Shown piece by piece: positions 27,282 through 36,009 of a DNA stretch of 64,000 nt. The notes under the pieces are model-generated. The model was not told the origin of the DNA, ran no database searches, and was given only the letters and a program-made list of their open reading frames with translations. Source of the DNA: Aeoliella mucimassa (GTDB taxonomy: Bacteria > Planctomycetota > Planctomycetia > Pirellulales > Lacipirellulaceae). The stretch spans positions 3,224,001 through 3,288,000 of the forward strand of contig NZ_CP036278.1 of NCBI RefSeq assembly GCF_007748035.1, in the 5' to 3' direction. Numbering within the stretch: position 1 is the first letter of the stretch; each line of letters starts with the position of its first letter. The position numbers and the translations under genes were made by a program.

Positions 27282-27833
27282 GTTTGTGACTAATTGTTCA
27301 ACAAGGCCGTTGCGAAGTGTGATCTCAAGAATCGAGGATTGAAGTGTCCCGTCCAAATCAACTCCCGTATGCAGCACATTATAAGGAGCCATTCTCGAAG
27401 GATCCTCCGCAACGTTCGAAGCATTGGTCGCTACACCAAGATCGCTCAGCCCGTTTTCTCCACCCCATGGATTGCCATAGAAAATGGCTTCGCCCCAATC
27501 GGCTTCCCACACGGTGAATCCCCCCCAGTAGGTACCATCGCCAGGAGTAATTTGGGTGAAGTCGAGGGCCATGTAGATTTGGCCAATCGCGTTCACATCG
27601 ATCGGCTCGGCAAACTCACGCACGCCGCTGTCGACGAACTCAAGCACCCCCGCTTCGAGGCTCGAAAGGTTGCCCCAGGCGGAATTCTCGGCCCAGCCGA
27701 CGCCGGATCCGATCGAACTGAAGTTATCGGATACAAGAATCTCGGCTCTTGCCAATCCCGACCCAAGAGAGATCAATGCCACGGCACTGGCCAGACACCA
27801 ACGAAGCGATTGCTGACGTTTCTTACAAATCAT
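27267..27833 (-). pseudogene. 5' fragment of the IS-interrupted PEP-CTERM gene
   Basis: The N-terminal part of the protein that continues at 24066-26264. I choose the ATG at 27833, which starts a signal peptide (MICKKRQQSLRWCLASAVAL, site near LARA), over the longer frame from 27890. The exported part, EILVSDNFSSIGSGVGW and onward, resembles the module repeated later in the same gene (DSFTYEGSGSGW). The frame leaves host DNA at 27308 after SILEITLRN and stops 14 codons inside the IS. Confidence 0.85.
27309..27317. repeat. target site duplication, right copy
   Basis: GTTGCGAAG directly after the right end of the IS, identical to 26265-26273. Confidence 0.93.
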
Positions 27834-28256
27834 GGAACTGCCCTTCTGAATACCTAACCACCACCACACAACTCGCATGCGATGCGTCATTAGAAGTGAC
27901 TTAGCTATTGATTGTTCGTATCCACCTGCACTAAGTGGGTACGTTTCGAGTCATCGCGTCTTACGGGACGGAAGCACCCGCATCGCAAGTTGTCTAGCAA
28001 CTTGCAATGTCCTAAGAGACATGAGACTCAACGATGGATGATCACCTTGCGACAATAACGCCTGTCGCTCCTCCCGTGAGGAAGAGTTGAAAGATGAATG
28101 GATAGGAATGACACCCAAGCAGTGATTGTTCGCTCGTAGAGCGGAACTGTATCACCCCACTAACAGTCGCGAAGACTGCCACTACTTCCAAGATAGCCAC
28201 AGGTAAAATCGATGCAATGCGTTCCAACGCACACCCTGTGTCTTTTTGCGCACCGA
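27834..28256. other. intergenic region with a stem-loop
   Basis: About 420 bases between the PEP-CTERM gene and the 3' end of the XylR-like regulator gene. GCAAGTTG (27985-27992) and CAACTTGC (27998-28005) form a perfect 8-bp stem with a 5-base loop, perhaps a terminator for the regulator or an operator. A 100-codon open frame at 28042-28344 overlaps the regulator and shows no domain, so I do not call it. Confidence 0.45.
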
Positions 28257-29414
28257 CTAGCGACCGATGCGTAGGTCGCTCGGATTCACCCCGAATTGAT
28301 GCCGAAACACTCGTGATAAATAGGGTCCACTGGAGAAGCCACACTGATCGGCGATGCTGGCGATGCTTAGCGTTGTCGATAGTAAAAGCTGTCTTGCTTT
28401 CTCGAGTCGCATACGGCGAATCTCCCGCGCGGGAGTTCTACCAAGTGCTTGTTGAAAACGCTGCTCTAAGGATCTTCGTGATATATGAACCATGCGGACA
28501 AGCTTGTGCACTTCCACCTGATCGGGCGGGAGTTGCCAAATCAACTTTACGCATTCCGATACGACCGGATCATTGATCGACATCATATCGGTAGAACGCC
28601 GAAGTCGAATGCTTAATGGCTTGATATAGCGAGTCTTCCGCGGCGTCTTACCTGAGTTCATGATCCGGGTGAGGAGCTTTGCCGATTCGAGACCAATTCG
28701 ATGATACGCCAACTCGATGCTCGAGATCTCTGGCGTAACCGACTGGCAGAGCAAGTCGTCTTCGTCGCCCGAAAGTACAGCAACTTCGCCAGGAACATCG
28801 ATGCCCTTCCAACTACAAACTTCCACCAACTGCCGTGCTGGATAAGGATCGGCCGCAAACACCCCCACAGGCTTTGGTAACGACTCTAACCAACTCGCAA
28901 CACGATCACGATCATCCAACCACTTTGTTCTTGAAGAGTTCCTGCGCGGAGCATACCGATGACATTCAAATCCAGCCTCGGCCAGAATGCGACACCACTC
29001 TCCCTCGCGGCTAGCGCTATAGCGACCAATCTGAGGGGCGTAGCTCGCAAAGTTCTCCAACAACCGGCTTCGGAAATGCTCCATCGCCATCTTGGCCCGC
29101 GCGGTGTCGTCGGTCGCAACGTGACCAGCCCAGGGCTCGTCGAGAAACATACCCGACACATTCACTGTCGGAATGCTGGCTTGCTTCACATGTGCAAGCA
29201 TCGATTGTTCGCGCATCGAAACAATCATGCCATCGAGTTGCGAGCCTTTGGGCAAGCGGAGCCGGCCTTGCGAGTCGCGCGGAGCGATGAGCAATTGCCA
29301 AGAGACGCCTACCGCGTAGCGAGCCACTGCTTCGACAATCCCGCGCCCCCAGGAGTCGTCGATATCAACCAGCACCGCAATCTGCACGACGTGAGAATTC
29401 TTCTTGTCCAACAT
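28257..29414 (-). CDS. XylR-like transcriptional regulator (LacI-type sensor plus AraC HTH)
   Basis: A 385-residue regulator. The N-terminus (VQIAVLVDIDDSWGRGIVEAVARYA) opens a periplasmic-binding-protein/LacI-like sensor domain to about residue 275. The last 100 residues are an AraC-type double helix-turn-helix (VHISRRSLEQRFQQALGRTPAREI and SIASIADQCGFSSGPYLSRVFRHQFG). Proteins of this layout bind a sugar and control carbohydrate genes. The target is not clear: the flanking genes are the IS-split PEP-CTERM gene and, divergently, the GcvH-like gene. The start at 29414 gives the complete sensor domain. Confidence 0.9.
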   Translation of the reverse strand: MLDKKNSHVVQIAVLVDIDDSWGRGIVEAVARYAVGVSWQLLIAPRDSQGRLRLPKGSQLDGMIVSMREQSMLAHVKQASIPTVNVSGMFLDEPWAGHVATDDTARAKMAMEHFRSRLLENFASYAPQIGRYSASREGEWCRILAEAGFECHRYAPRRNSSRTKWLDDRDRVASWLESLPKPVGVFAADPYPARQLVEVCSWKGIDVPGEVAVLSGDEDDLLCQSVTPEISSIELAYHRIGLESAKLLTRIMNSGKTPRKTRYIKPLSIRLRRSTDMMSINDPVVSECVKLIWQLPPDQVEVHKLVRMVHISRRSLEQRFQQALGRTPAREIRRMRLEKARQLLLSTTLSIASIADQCGFSSGPYLSRVFRHQFGVNPSDLRIGR

Positions 29415-29707
29415 GAACTACGGCTCGTCACACGCCTGAAATTGCCAACGCATGGGAGGGAGAAAGGCAAATCTGGTGAGTGACTCCAAGCTGCCGACAG
29501 ATGCCTCTACGGAACACGCCTGTAGTGCCCGTAATACTGCAGCGTAATTCGGGACAGAAGCGGCCGCAAGTCGCTTGGAATACTTGCGATTTGCCGCGTC
29601 GGCAGCTATATGTAGAGGGTTATGTCAGCCCCGATTTGCAGGTGATTCGGACGACACCTCGGCAGGCTAACCCGATTGACCTTCCCCCCACCTACGCCAG
29701 CTTAGCG

Positions 29708-30187
29708 ATGCCCATTGATCCGTCGAAAACGGTTTACTACCGCCGAGGACGTTTTACGACGCGACTCCCCAAAGAGTATTTTTTTACTCCATCGCATTAT
29801 TGGATCGAACAAACCGGCGATGATACCTTTCGGGTTGGCTTAACCCGTTTTGCTACTAGGATGTTAGGAGATTTTGTCGAGATTCATTTCGACACGCATC
29901 CTGAAGACAAAATTGAGGAAGGACAGACCATCGGCTGGGTTGAGGGGTTTAAGGCTTTAGCAGACATCTACTGTATCGCTTCAGGAACCTTCGTCGGTCG
30001 CAATCCATCAATCGATAGTGATCCTCAGCAAGTGGACAACGATCCGTACGACCGTGGTTGGCTGTTTTCCTATAATGGGAGCATGCCTGGCACAGTGCTG
30101 ACGACCGATGAATATATTGCATTGCTAGACTCCACCATCGATAAAATGCTCGCCGAGCAACAGCAGCAAGAGGATAAATCATGCTAA
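29708..30187 (+). CDS. GcvH-like lipoyl carrier protein
   Basis: A 159-residue glycine-cleavage-H-like protein. It follows the family closely: HYWIEQTGDDTFRVGLTRFA, then VEGFKALADIY, where Lys72 aligns with the lipoylated lysine, then NDPYDRGWLF. Glycine replaces the usual serine before the lysine pair. I choose the ATG at 29708 because residues encoded from an upstream frame (from 29480) show no family similarity; no strong ribosome site is seen. No glycine cleavage P or T gene is present, so this is a specialised lipoyl carrier. Its end overlaps the GTPase gene by seven bases. About 290 bases upstream separate it from the divergent regulator. Confidence 0.85.
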   Translation: MPIDPSKTVYYRRGRFTTRLPKEYFFTPSHYWIEQTGDDTFRVGLTRFATRMLGDFVEIHFDTHPEDKIEEGQTIGWVEGFKALADIYCIASGTFVGRNPSIDSDPQQVDNDPYDRGWLFSYNGSMPGTVLTTDEYIALLDSTIDKMLAEQQQQEDKSC

Positions 30188-31287
30188 AAGCCCGCTATAC
30201 AATGATCGGCGGATTCTTGGGTGCCGGCAAAACCACTGCCATCCTGGCGATCGCAAAACGTCTTACTGACCAAGGTTTACGCGTAGGACTCATTTCCAAT
30301 GATCAAAGCGTAGGTCTCGTCGATACGACGATGTTTGGTGCGCAAGGATTGGCCACCGAGGAAATAAGCGGTGGGTGCTTCTGCTGCAAGTTTGATTCGT
30401 TGGTGCAGGCATCCGAACGTCTGACGGCCGACGCCAGCCCCAATGTGTTTCTCGCCGAACCAGTGGGCAGCTGCACCGACTTGCAAGCCACGGTTGGCTA
30501 CCCACTTCGCAAGCTCTATGGAGAACACTTTAACGTTTCGCCGCTGAGTGTATTGGTCGATCCGATACGTGCCCAGCGCATTCTCGGCTTGCTCGAAGGC
30601 AAGTCGTTCTCGCCAAAAGTATCGTACATCTATTGCAAGCAACTCGAAGAAGCCGATTTGATAGTGATCAACAAGTGCGATCTGCTAGAAGAATCAGATC
30701 TAGATGAATTGCAGCGTGAACTCGAGCAGCGATTTCCGCAGTCCGAAGTCTTACGCATCTCGGCGCGACATGGCGATGGATTGGACCAGTGGATGGACCG
30801 CATGGAGCAGGAAGGCCCTGCAACGCGAAAGATCATGGATGTCGACTACGATATCTATGCCGAAGGGGAAGCCTTGCTTGGTTGGGTAAACGTTTCAGCG
30901 ACCCTCACCGGTGACGATCTCGATGGAAATGCGTTGTTGCATGAGCTACTCACGTCGATCAACCAACAGCTTAACGAGCAATCGATCGAAGTAGCCCACC
31001 TGAAGGCCACGCTCGCCCCCTCAGAAGGGCTGGATCTGGCAGTGGCGAACGTGGTGCGACAAGCCTCGGAGGTGGAATTGGCCTACGAATTGAACGCTCC
31101 CATTGCGGCCGGCCAGCTGCTGGTGAATCTGCGGGCTGAGGGAGACCCGCAGGATCTTAAGTCGATCGTGGAGGACGAGCTGCAAAAAGTGTCCAGCAAG
31201 TTTTCGGCAAACTCGGAAATCCGCCATGCCGAAGCCTTCCGCCCTGCCCCGCCCCAGCCGACGCATCGGGTTACTTGTGCCGACTAA
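30181..31287 (+). CDS. COG0523 (CobW/G3E-family) GTPase, probable metallochaperone
   Basis: A 368-residue G3E GTPase. It has the Walker A loop GGFLGAGKTT near residues 10-19, the metal-binding GGCFCC (CXCC, Cys66/68/69), and NKCDLLEE as the guanine-specific motif near residue 160. The C-terminal 150 residues form the variable domain. Relatives deliver zinc, cobalt or iron-type metals to client enzymes. It overlaps the GcvH-like gene upstream, and a small Cys protein follows after 125 bases. The metal and client are unknown; the neighbours suggest a client among the Fe-S or prenyltransferase-like proteins. Confidence 0.88.
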   Translation: MLKARYTMIGGFLGAGKTTAILAIAKRLTDQGLRVGLISNDQSVGLVDTTMFGAQGLATEEISGGCFCCKFDSLVQASERLTADASPNVFLAEPVGSCTDLQATVGYPLRKLYGEHFNVSPLSVLVDPIRAQRILGLLEGKSFSPKVSYIYCKQLEEADLIVINKCDLLEESDLDELQRELEQRFPQSEVLRISARHGDGLDQWMDRMEQEGPATRKIMDVDYDIYAEGEALLGWVNVSATLTGDDLDGNALLHELLTSINQQLNEQSIEVAHLKATLAPSEGLDLAVANVVRQASEVELAYELNAPIAAGQLLVNLRAEGDPQDLKSIVEDELQKVSSKFSANSEIRHAEAFRPAPPQPTHRVTCAD

Positions 31288-31412
31288 CGTGGTGTAGCCT
31301 ACCGAAATGCGAACATTATCATCTCCCGGGAAGTTCAACTAGACTTCCGCGGCGGGTACACTGGTGATTTGCCGCCCATCACCGTGCTTCATTAGATATT
31401 TCACGAGTTGCT

Positions 31413-31778
31413 ATGTCGTCGCCCCCCATTCTCTACTGTCGCTGTGCCTATGCCAAAGTGGTACCAAAAGAGGTCAAAGATGGCGTGCTCGAGCAATTGG
31501 TAGAGTCGGGCGTGGCGTTCGAATCGGTCGCCGACTTGTGCAATATGTCGGCCAAACGCGATCCGACCCTCGCGTGCTACGCTCAACAACCTGGCTTGAA
31601 GATTGCCGCCTGCTACCCTCGAGCGGTGAAATGGTTGTTCGCTGCTGCTGGGTCTCCGCTCACTGAGGAGAATGTCGAAATCGTGAATATGCGAACTCTC
31701 AATGCCGATGAGTCATGTGCCCAACTACTCGGTGAGCCCTCTGGCGAAGCAGACAATACTACCCAGGAGACCGAATGA
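31413..31778 (+). CDS. small cysteine protein resembling the N-terminal domain of HdrA
   Basis: A 121-residue protein with an N-terminal CRC motif (ILYCRCAYAKVV), further cysteines in VADLCNMS and LKIAACYPRAVKWLF, and a closing VEIVNMRTL. The order (early Cys pair, lone Cys, A-C-P/Y-R, then N-hR) resembles the N-terminal Fe-S domain of heterodisulfide reductase subunit A, but without its flavin domain. This is a visual match, not a proven homology. It overlaps the ferredoxin gene by four bases, so the two are likely coupled and may act as a redox pair. Confidence 0.7.
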   Translation: MSSPPILYCRCAYAKVVPKEVKDGVLEQLVESGVAFESVADLCNMSAKRDPTLACYAQQPGLKIAACYPRAVKWLFAAAGSPLTEENVEIVNMRTLNADESCAQLLGEPSGEADNTTQETE

Positions 31779-32638
31779 TGAGTGCCACCGTCCAGAGAGT
31801 CGTCCTCTACGAAGGCCAGGCGAGCGAGCCATTTCAAAAGGGAGCCCGGCTCGAGCTACTCACTGCGTTGCTCGATCGCGGGTATTCGGTGAGCTGTGTG
31901 CAGACCGACGACGATTTTCGCGGCCAAGGTCATCAAAATCTCGTTGTTCTTGGGCAGTTTAACGGCCCAATTCCTACGATCACTCCGCAAGACACCAAAG
32001 AAGCAAACCTGCACGTACGCGATATCGCAGGGCTCGATTCCGACCAGGTGCTAGGAGTGGTGGAAGACGCCTGCCAGACCACCGGCGGCGTCGGTTCCGA
32101 GGGCTGGAAGCCTTGGTTCCCGGTCATCGATTACGATCGTTGCACCAACTGCATGCAGTGTTTGAGTTTTTGCCTGTTCGATGTGTACGGGGCCACCGAA
32201 GAAGGCAAGATCACCGTCCGCAACGAAACGAACTGTAAGACCGATTGCCCTGCGTGTTCGCGGGTTTGCCCGGAAGTGGCCATTCTGTTCCCCAAGTACA
32301 AAGCGGGACCGATCAATGGCGACGAAGTGAATACCGACGATGTCCGCCGTGAGGCGATGAAGGTCGATATCTCGTCGCTGCTTGGCGGAGATATCTACTC
32401 CATGCTTCGCGACCGCAATGCGAAAGCGAAGTCGCGGTTCTCCAAGGAACGCGACGACGAACGGGCGCTCAAGGAACGGCAGCGGTGCCTGAAGAAGCTA
32501 CAAGCTGGCATGGGCGATCTGGACATTCCGGCCGAAGCCCTGACCAATCTACCGAGTGCCGACGAAATCCGGTTGAAAGCCGAACAGTCGAAGAAGATTG
32601 CCCAGGAAGCACTCGAAAGACAGAAAAAAGACCTTTAG
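31775..32638 (+). CDS. 2[4Fe-4S] ferredoxin-domain protein
   Basis: A 287-residue protein. Residues 1-100 form an alpha/beta domain I cannot place. A ferredoxin domain follows with two cluster motifs: CTNCMQCLSFC (Cys123/126/129/133) and CKTDCPACSRVCP (Cys154/158/161/165). The second has an extra-long first spacing. The last 90 residues are charged and helical, probably coiled-coil. It likely carries electrons for the radical SAM protein or the HdrA-like subunit. The start overlaps the previous gene. Two adjacent ATG codons exist and I use the first. Confidence 0.87.
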   Translation: MMSATVQRVVLYEGQASEPFQKGARLELLTALLDRGYSVSCVQTDDDFRGQGHQNLVVLGQFNGPIPTITPQDTKEANLHVRDIAGLDSDQVLGVVEDACQTTGGVGSEGWKPWFPVIDYDRCTNCMQCLSFCLFDVYGATEEGKITVRNETNCKTDCPACSRVCPEVAILFPKYKAGPINGDEVNTDDVRREAMKVDISSLLGGDIYSMLRDRNAKAKSRFSKERDDERALKERQRCLKKLQAGMGDLDIPAEALTNLPSADEIRLKAEQSKKIAQEALERQKKDL

Positions 32639-32961
32639 GTCACAATTGGTCGCAAAATTCCCCACCAAGGCGGGATTTTGAGGGTCTAACCCGCGAGATC
32701 CGTGGATTTTTACGTAACCAGCAAGCCCCAGATCGGTTAAACTAGAAGGCCTATCCACGATCGCCCGAGGCCTTTGTGAGTTCGACATCTCAGTCGCGAT
32801 GTCGGTCCTGCAGAGGCCTCTTCATTCGTAGCTACCGTAAGTTCCTACCAATTCGACTCGCCTGCGGCTTGCCAGACGCTTGCCCCCTGCAATAAAGGGT
32901 TAGACTCTGCTGGCCCGAATGTCTCTCCCCGCCCCGCTCCTGCCCTTCGCCGATTTCACGT
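32639..32961. other. 323-base gap inside the Fe-S/isoprenoid cluster
   Basis: The only long gap in the cluster. CGACATC (32783-32789) and GATGTCG (32798-32804) form a 7-bp stem, and three AGGCCT sites lie between 32747 and 32820. An imperfect AAAATTCCCC/CGGGATTTT palindrome lies at about 32654-32680. It may contain a terminator for the first four genes and a promoter for the next six. No gene is seen. Confidence 0.45.
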
Positions 32962-34152
32962 ATGCTCGCCCGACTTGCTACCCGGATGCTGATGGAAACC
33001 GATAAGCGACTGCTTTGGAAGTTCGCTTATAACTTCGGTTACAAAGGCATGCGATCGGTTCAGAAATACAAACAGCGGCTGAAAAAGGGAGTGCACTTTC
33101 CCCCTTTTCTCTTCATCTCAATCATTAACTCTTGCCAACTCCGTTGCCAGGGTTGCTGGGTCGATGTATCGTCGCCCAGGCAAATGCTGAGCCTTGAGGA
33201 ACTCGATCGCCTGGTAACTGACTCCAAAAAGCACGGCAATAGCTTCTTTGGCTTGCTCGGCGGCGAGCCGTTCATGCATCCACAGATGCTCGAGCTGCTG
33301 GCCAGGCATCCAGACTGCTACTTTCAGATCTTCACCAACGGCCAATTGATCACCGACGAAGTCGCGGCAAAGCTGCGCAAGCTTGGCAACGCAACCCCGC
33401 TGATCAGCATCGAAGGCTCTGAGGTCGTTAGCGACGAGCGTCGCGGAGGCCAGGAAGTTTTCAATAAGACCGTTGCCGGTCTGAAGAACTGCATCAAGCA
33501 CCGACTCATCGTTGGTGTCACTAGCAGTATCTGCCAAACCAACTACGATCTGGTTAGCGAGCAATGGCTGAAGCAACTCATCGACCTCGGCGTGCACTAC
33601 GTATGGTTTAACACGTATCGAGTGGTTGGTCCCGAGCCGGCTCCGCATCTCGCCTTGCGGCCTGAACAAGTTCTGGAGTTGCGCCGGTTTATCGTCAACA
33701 TGCGGACTCGGATGCCGATCGGCATCGTCGAGCCCTACTGGGACGATCGCGGCCAGGCACTTTGCCCCATGTCGACAGGTGTGAGTCATCACATTGGTCC
33801 CTCCGGTTCGATCGAACCTTGCCCGATCATTCAGTTCTCCAAGGAGAACATTCGCGACAGCGACAGTATCTACGATCTGATGACCAACTCGCAGTTCCTG
33901 AAGGACTTTCGCGAGTTGTCGGCCGAGGCCACGCGAGGCTGCGTGGTGCTCGAACGACCTGATCTTGTGAAAGATATTGTCATCGAGCATTCCGCCAGCG
34001 ATACCACGCAGCGCCAAACGGCCATGGCGGAGTTAGACAAGCTGGCTCCTAGCAGCAGTCAACACAATCCAGAAACACAAATCCCAGAGAAACACTGGCT
34101 CTATCGCTTTGCGAAAAAGCACTGGTATTTCGGATTTGGAGCCTACACGTAA
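32962..34152 (+). CDS. radical SAM protein with SPASM-like C-terminal cysteines
   Basis: A 396-residue radical SAM enzyme. The 4Fe-4S motif is CQLRCQGC (Cys58/62/65, CX3CX2C), followed by LLGGEPFMHP, the SAM-contacting GGEP-type motif, and PLISIEGS. C-terminal cysteines (Cys268, Cys287, Cys327) could bind an auxiliary cluster. The first 45 residues are basic and may associate with membrane. The gene lies between the Fe-S redox genes and the DUF116-prenyl synthase, so its substrate may be an isoprenoid lipid. The exact reaction is unknown. A peptide-maturation role is less likely because no precursor peptide is visible. Confidence 0.87.
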   Translation: MLARLATRMLMETDKRLLWKFAYNFGYKGMRSVQKYKQRLKKGVHFPPFLFISIINSCQLRCQGCWVDVSSPRQMLSLEELDRLVTDSKKHGNSFFGLLGGEPFMHPQMLELLARHPDCYFQIFTNGQLITDEVAAKLRKLGNATPLISIEGSEVVSDERRGGQEVFNKTVAGLKNCIKHRLIVGVTSSICQTNYDLVSEQWLKQLIDLGVHYVWFNTYRVVGPEPAPHLALRPEQVLELRRFIVNMRTRMPIGIVEPYWDDRGQALCPMSTGVSHHIGPSGSIEPCPIIQFSKENIRDSDSIYDLMTNSQFLKDFRELSAEATRGCVVLERPDLVKDIVIEHSASDTTQRQTAMAELDKLAPSSSQHNPETQIPEKHWLYRFAKKHWYFGFGAYT

Positions 34153-34266
34153 CGCTCGCCCCCTACGATTTCGTACGCTTGAATCATCGACAACCAGAAA
34201 TGCGAATTGCCGGTTCCTGCGTCGTCTAAATACAATGAATGCTTGGTGCATCGCTCGGAGTACACC

Positions 34267-36009
34267 ATGGAATTACCCGTAATAAGCTTGCCGCGTGCGG
34301 TTCCTCTGCAACGTGAACGCAAGCCGAAAGAGAACATCCCGCAAACTCGCGGTGAGCGCGAGCAGATACGTAGTCGGCTGCGCGCCTACGTAGAGGAAGT
34401 CGGTGCGGTTCCTCCGCTAAGTATGACCGAACTCCGGGGCATTGCCGAGCAGTTTGTGGAACGGGAAGGCTTGGACACCATCTACACCGACTACGTCGGT
34501 GTGCTGCTCAACAGCGAAGTCTGGCGCGATCATCTGGCGACCATCCCGTTCGAACGCCGGCTACTGCTGCTCCCCAAGTGTCTGCGAATTGAAGACCAGT
34601 GCCCCGCTCCGTTCGACGAGTTCGGCCTGCTCTGCAAGCAATGCGGACTTTGTTCGATTCAAGACCTGCAGGAAGAAGCCGAGCGGCTTGGTTACGCTGT
34701 GTTGGTGGCCGAAGGTTCGGCCCTGGTGATGGCGATTATCGAAACCGGAAAAATCGACGCCATCGTAGGTGTTAGCTGCTTGTCGGTGCTCGAACGTTCG
34801 TTCCCGTACATGGAAGCGGCCGCAATTCCCGGCATCGCCATTCCCCTGCTGCAAGACGACTGTGTCGATGTCACCGTGGACCTCGACTGGGTGTGGGAAG
34901 TACTGCACTTGACCAGCGACGATCGCACGCATCGCTTGAACCTTGATGGCCTCCGTGAAGAAGTGAAGGGGTGGTTCGATTCAGCGATGCTTGAGCATCT
35001 CATGGGGCCTGCAGCGAGCGAAACCGAAGTACAAGCCCGCGAGTGGCTGGCGAAGGATGGCAAACGCTGGCGCCCATTCCTGACTGCTTGTGTATGGAAA
35101 GCTGCGCAGGAAGATCACGATGTCGAGATCCCCGATTCGGTAAAGAAGGCAGCCATCGCCGTGGAATGCTTCCACAAAGCATCGCTGGCCCACGACGACA
35201 TCGAAGACAACGACGACTATCGCTACGGCGAAGCGACTCTGCACAAGCAGCATGGCGTGCCGGTTGCGCTGAACTTGGGCGACCTTTTGCTCGGTGATGG
35301 ATATCGACTGATACTCGAGTGCGACGCGCCCGCTGAAGCACGTCTGGCCATGACCCAGGCGGCAGCCTCTGGCCATCGCACGCTGAGTCTCGGCCAAGGT
35401 GCGGAACTCAACTGGACCCTGGCCCCCTCGCCCTTGAGCCTGACTCAGGTGCTCGACATTTTCCGCAAGAAAACGTCGCCAGCGTTCGAAGTTGCCCTGC
35501 AACTGGGAGCTTCGCTTGTTGGTGCAACCAGCGAGGAGATGCAAATCATCACTCGCTATAGCGAAGCCCTCGGTATCGCCTATCAGATTCGCGACGATGT
35601 CGAAGACCTGACCGACGCCGATTCGCCAAACGATCTGCTGGCGATGCGTCCTTCGCTTCCCTTGGCTATTCTCCACGAACGCACCAAGGCGAAACCCGAA
35701 CAGCGAGCCCTTGTCGAAAAAGCCTGGCGGCGAGAGTGCACGCCCGAAGAGATCGCAACCATCAAGGAATTGATGGAAGAGTTCGAAGTAGAAACCCGCT
35801 GCCGAGTACTGCAAGAGTCGTACAAGGAAGAAGCGGTGCAATGCCTGAAGGACCTGAAGAGCGCCAGCCTAAAAGGGCTGCTGCGGCGCGTCGTTAGCAA
35901 GATTTTCTCCATCGAAGTGAAGGACTGGTGCAGTGAGTTTGAGGCTCGAAATGCTGCAAGTAGCGAGACTAGCCCCCAATCAACTGGGGGAAGCAACGCC
36001 GCTGGTTGA
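34267..36009 (+). CDS. fusion of DUF116 Cys-rich domain and isoprenyl diphosphate synthase
   Basis: A 580-residue fusion, using the ATG at 34267 (MELPVISLP); an in-frame ATG at 34207 adds 20 residues without family similarity. Residues 30-215 form a DUF116-like domain: LLLPKCLRIEDQCP and LLCKQCGLCSIQDL hold six cysteines, followed by IDAIVGVSCLSVLERSFP. Residues 235-580 are a trans-isoprenyl diphosphate synthase with KRWRPFL, the first Asp-rich motif DDIED (310-314) and the second DDVED (443-447), so catalysis looks intact. It should make a polyprenyl diphosphate while the DUF116 part may bind a metal cluster. The fusion strongly links Fe-S chemistry to isoprenoid synthesis. It overlaps the next gene by 77 bases. 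Confidence 0.9.
   Translation: MELPVISLPRAVPLQRERKPKENIPQTRGEREQIRSRLRAYVEEVGAVPPLSMTELRGIAEQFVEREGLDTIYTDYVGVLLNSEVWRDHLATIPFERRLLLLPKCLRIEDQCPAPFDEFGLLCKQCGLCSIQDLQEEAERLGYAVLVAEGSALVMAIIETGKIDAIVGVSCLSVLERSFPYMEAAAIPGIAIPLLQDDCVDVTVDLDWVWEVLHLTSDDRTHRLNLDGLREEVKGWFDSAMLEHLMGPAASETEVQAREWLAKDGKRWRPFLTACVWKAAQEDHDVEIPDSVKKAAIAVECFHKASLAHDDIEDNDDYRYGEATLHKQHGVPVALNLGDLLLGDGYRLILECDAPAEARLAMTQAAASGHRTLSLGQGAELNWTLAPSPLSLTQVLDIFRKKTSPAFEVALQLGASLVGATSEEMQIITRYSEALGIAYQIRDDVEDLTDADSPNDLLAMRPSLPLAILHERTKAKPEQRALVEKAWRRECTPEEIATIKELMEEFEVETRCRVLQESYKEEAVQCLKDLKSASLKGLLRRVVSKIFSIEVKDWCSEFEARNAASSETSPQSTGGSNAAG

Larger units (their letters stand above)
26274..27308 (-). mobile_element. IS5-family (IS903-like) insertion sequence, complete
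   Basis: A 1,035-bp element bounded by perfect 11-bp inverted ends, GGCCTTGTTGA at 26274-26284 and TCAACAAGGCC at 27298-27308. IS903-group elements start with a very similar sequence. One DDE transposase fills it. Perfect 9-bp duplications flank it, and removing the element plus one duplication rejoins the PEP-CTERM reading frame as ITLRN-NQAKYR, so the insertion is recent and well preserved. Confidence 0.95.

Noticed and set aside
28042-28344. 100-codon minus-strand frame
   Set aside because: Overlaps the XylR-like gene and shows no domain or ribosome site.
29708-30187. Glycine cleavage system operon
   Set aside because: No T, P or L protein gene in the window; the neighbours are Fe-S and isoprenoid genes.
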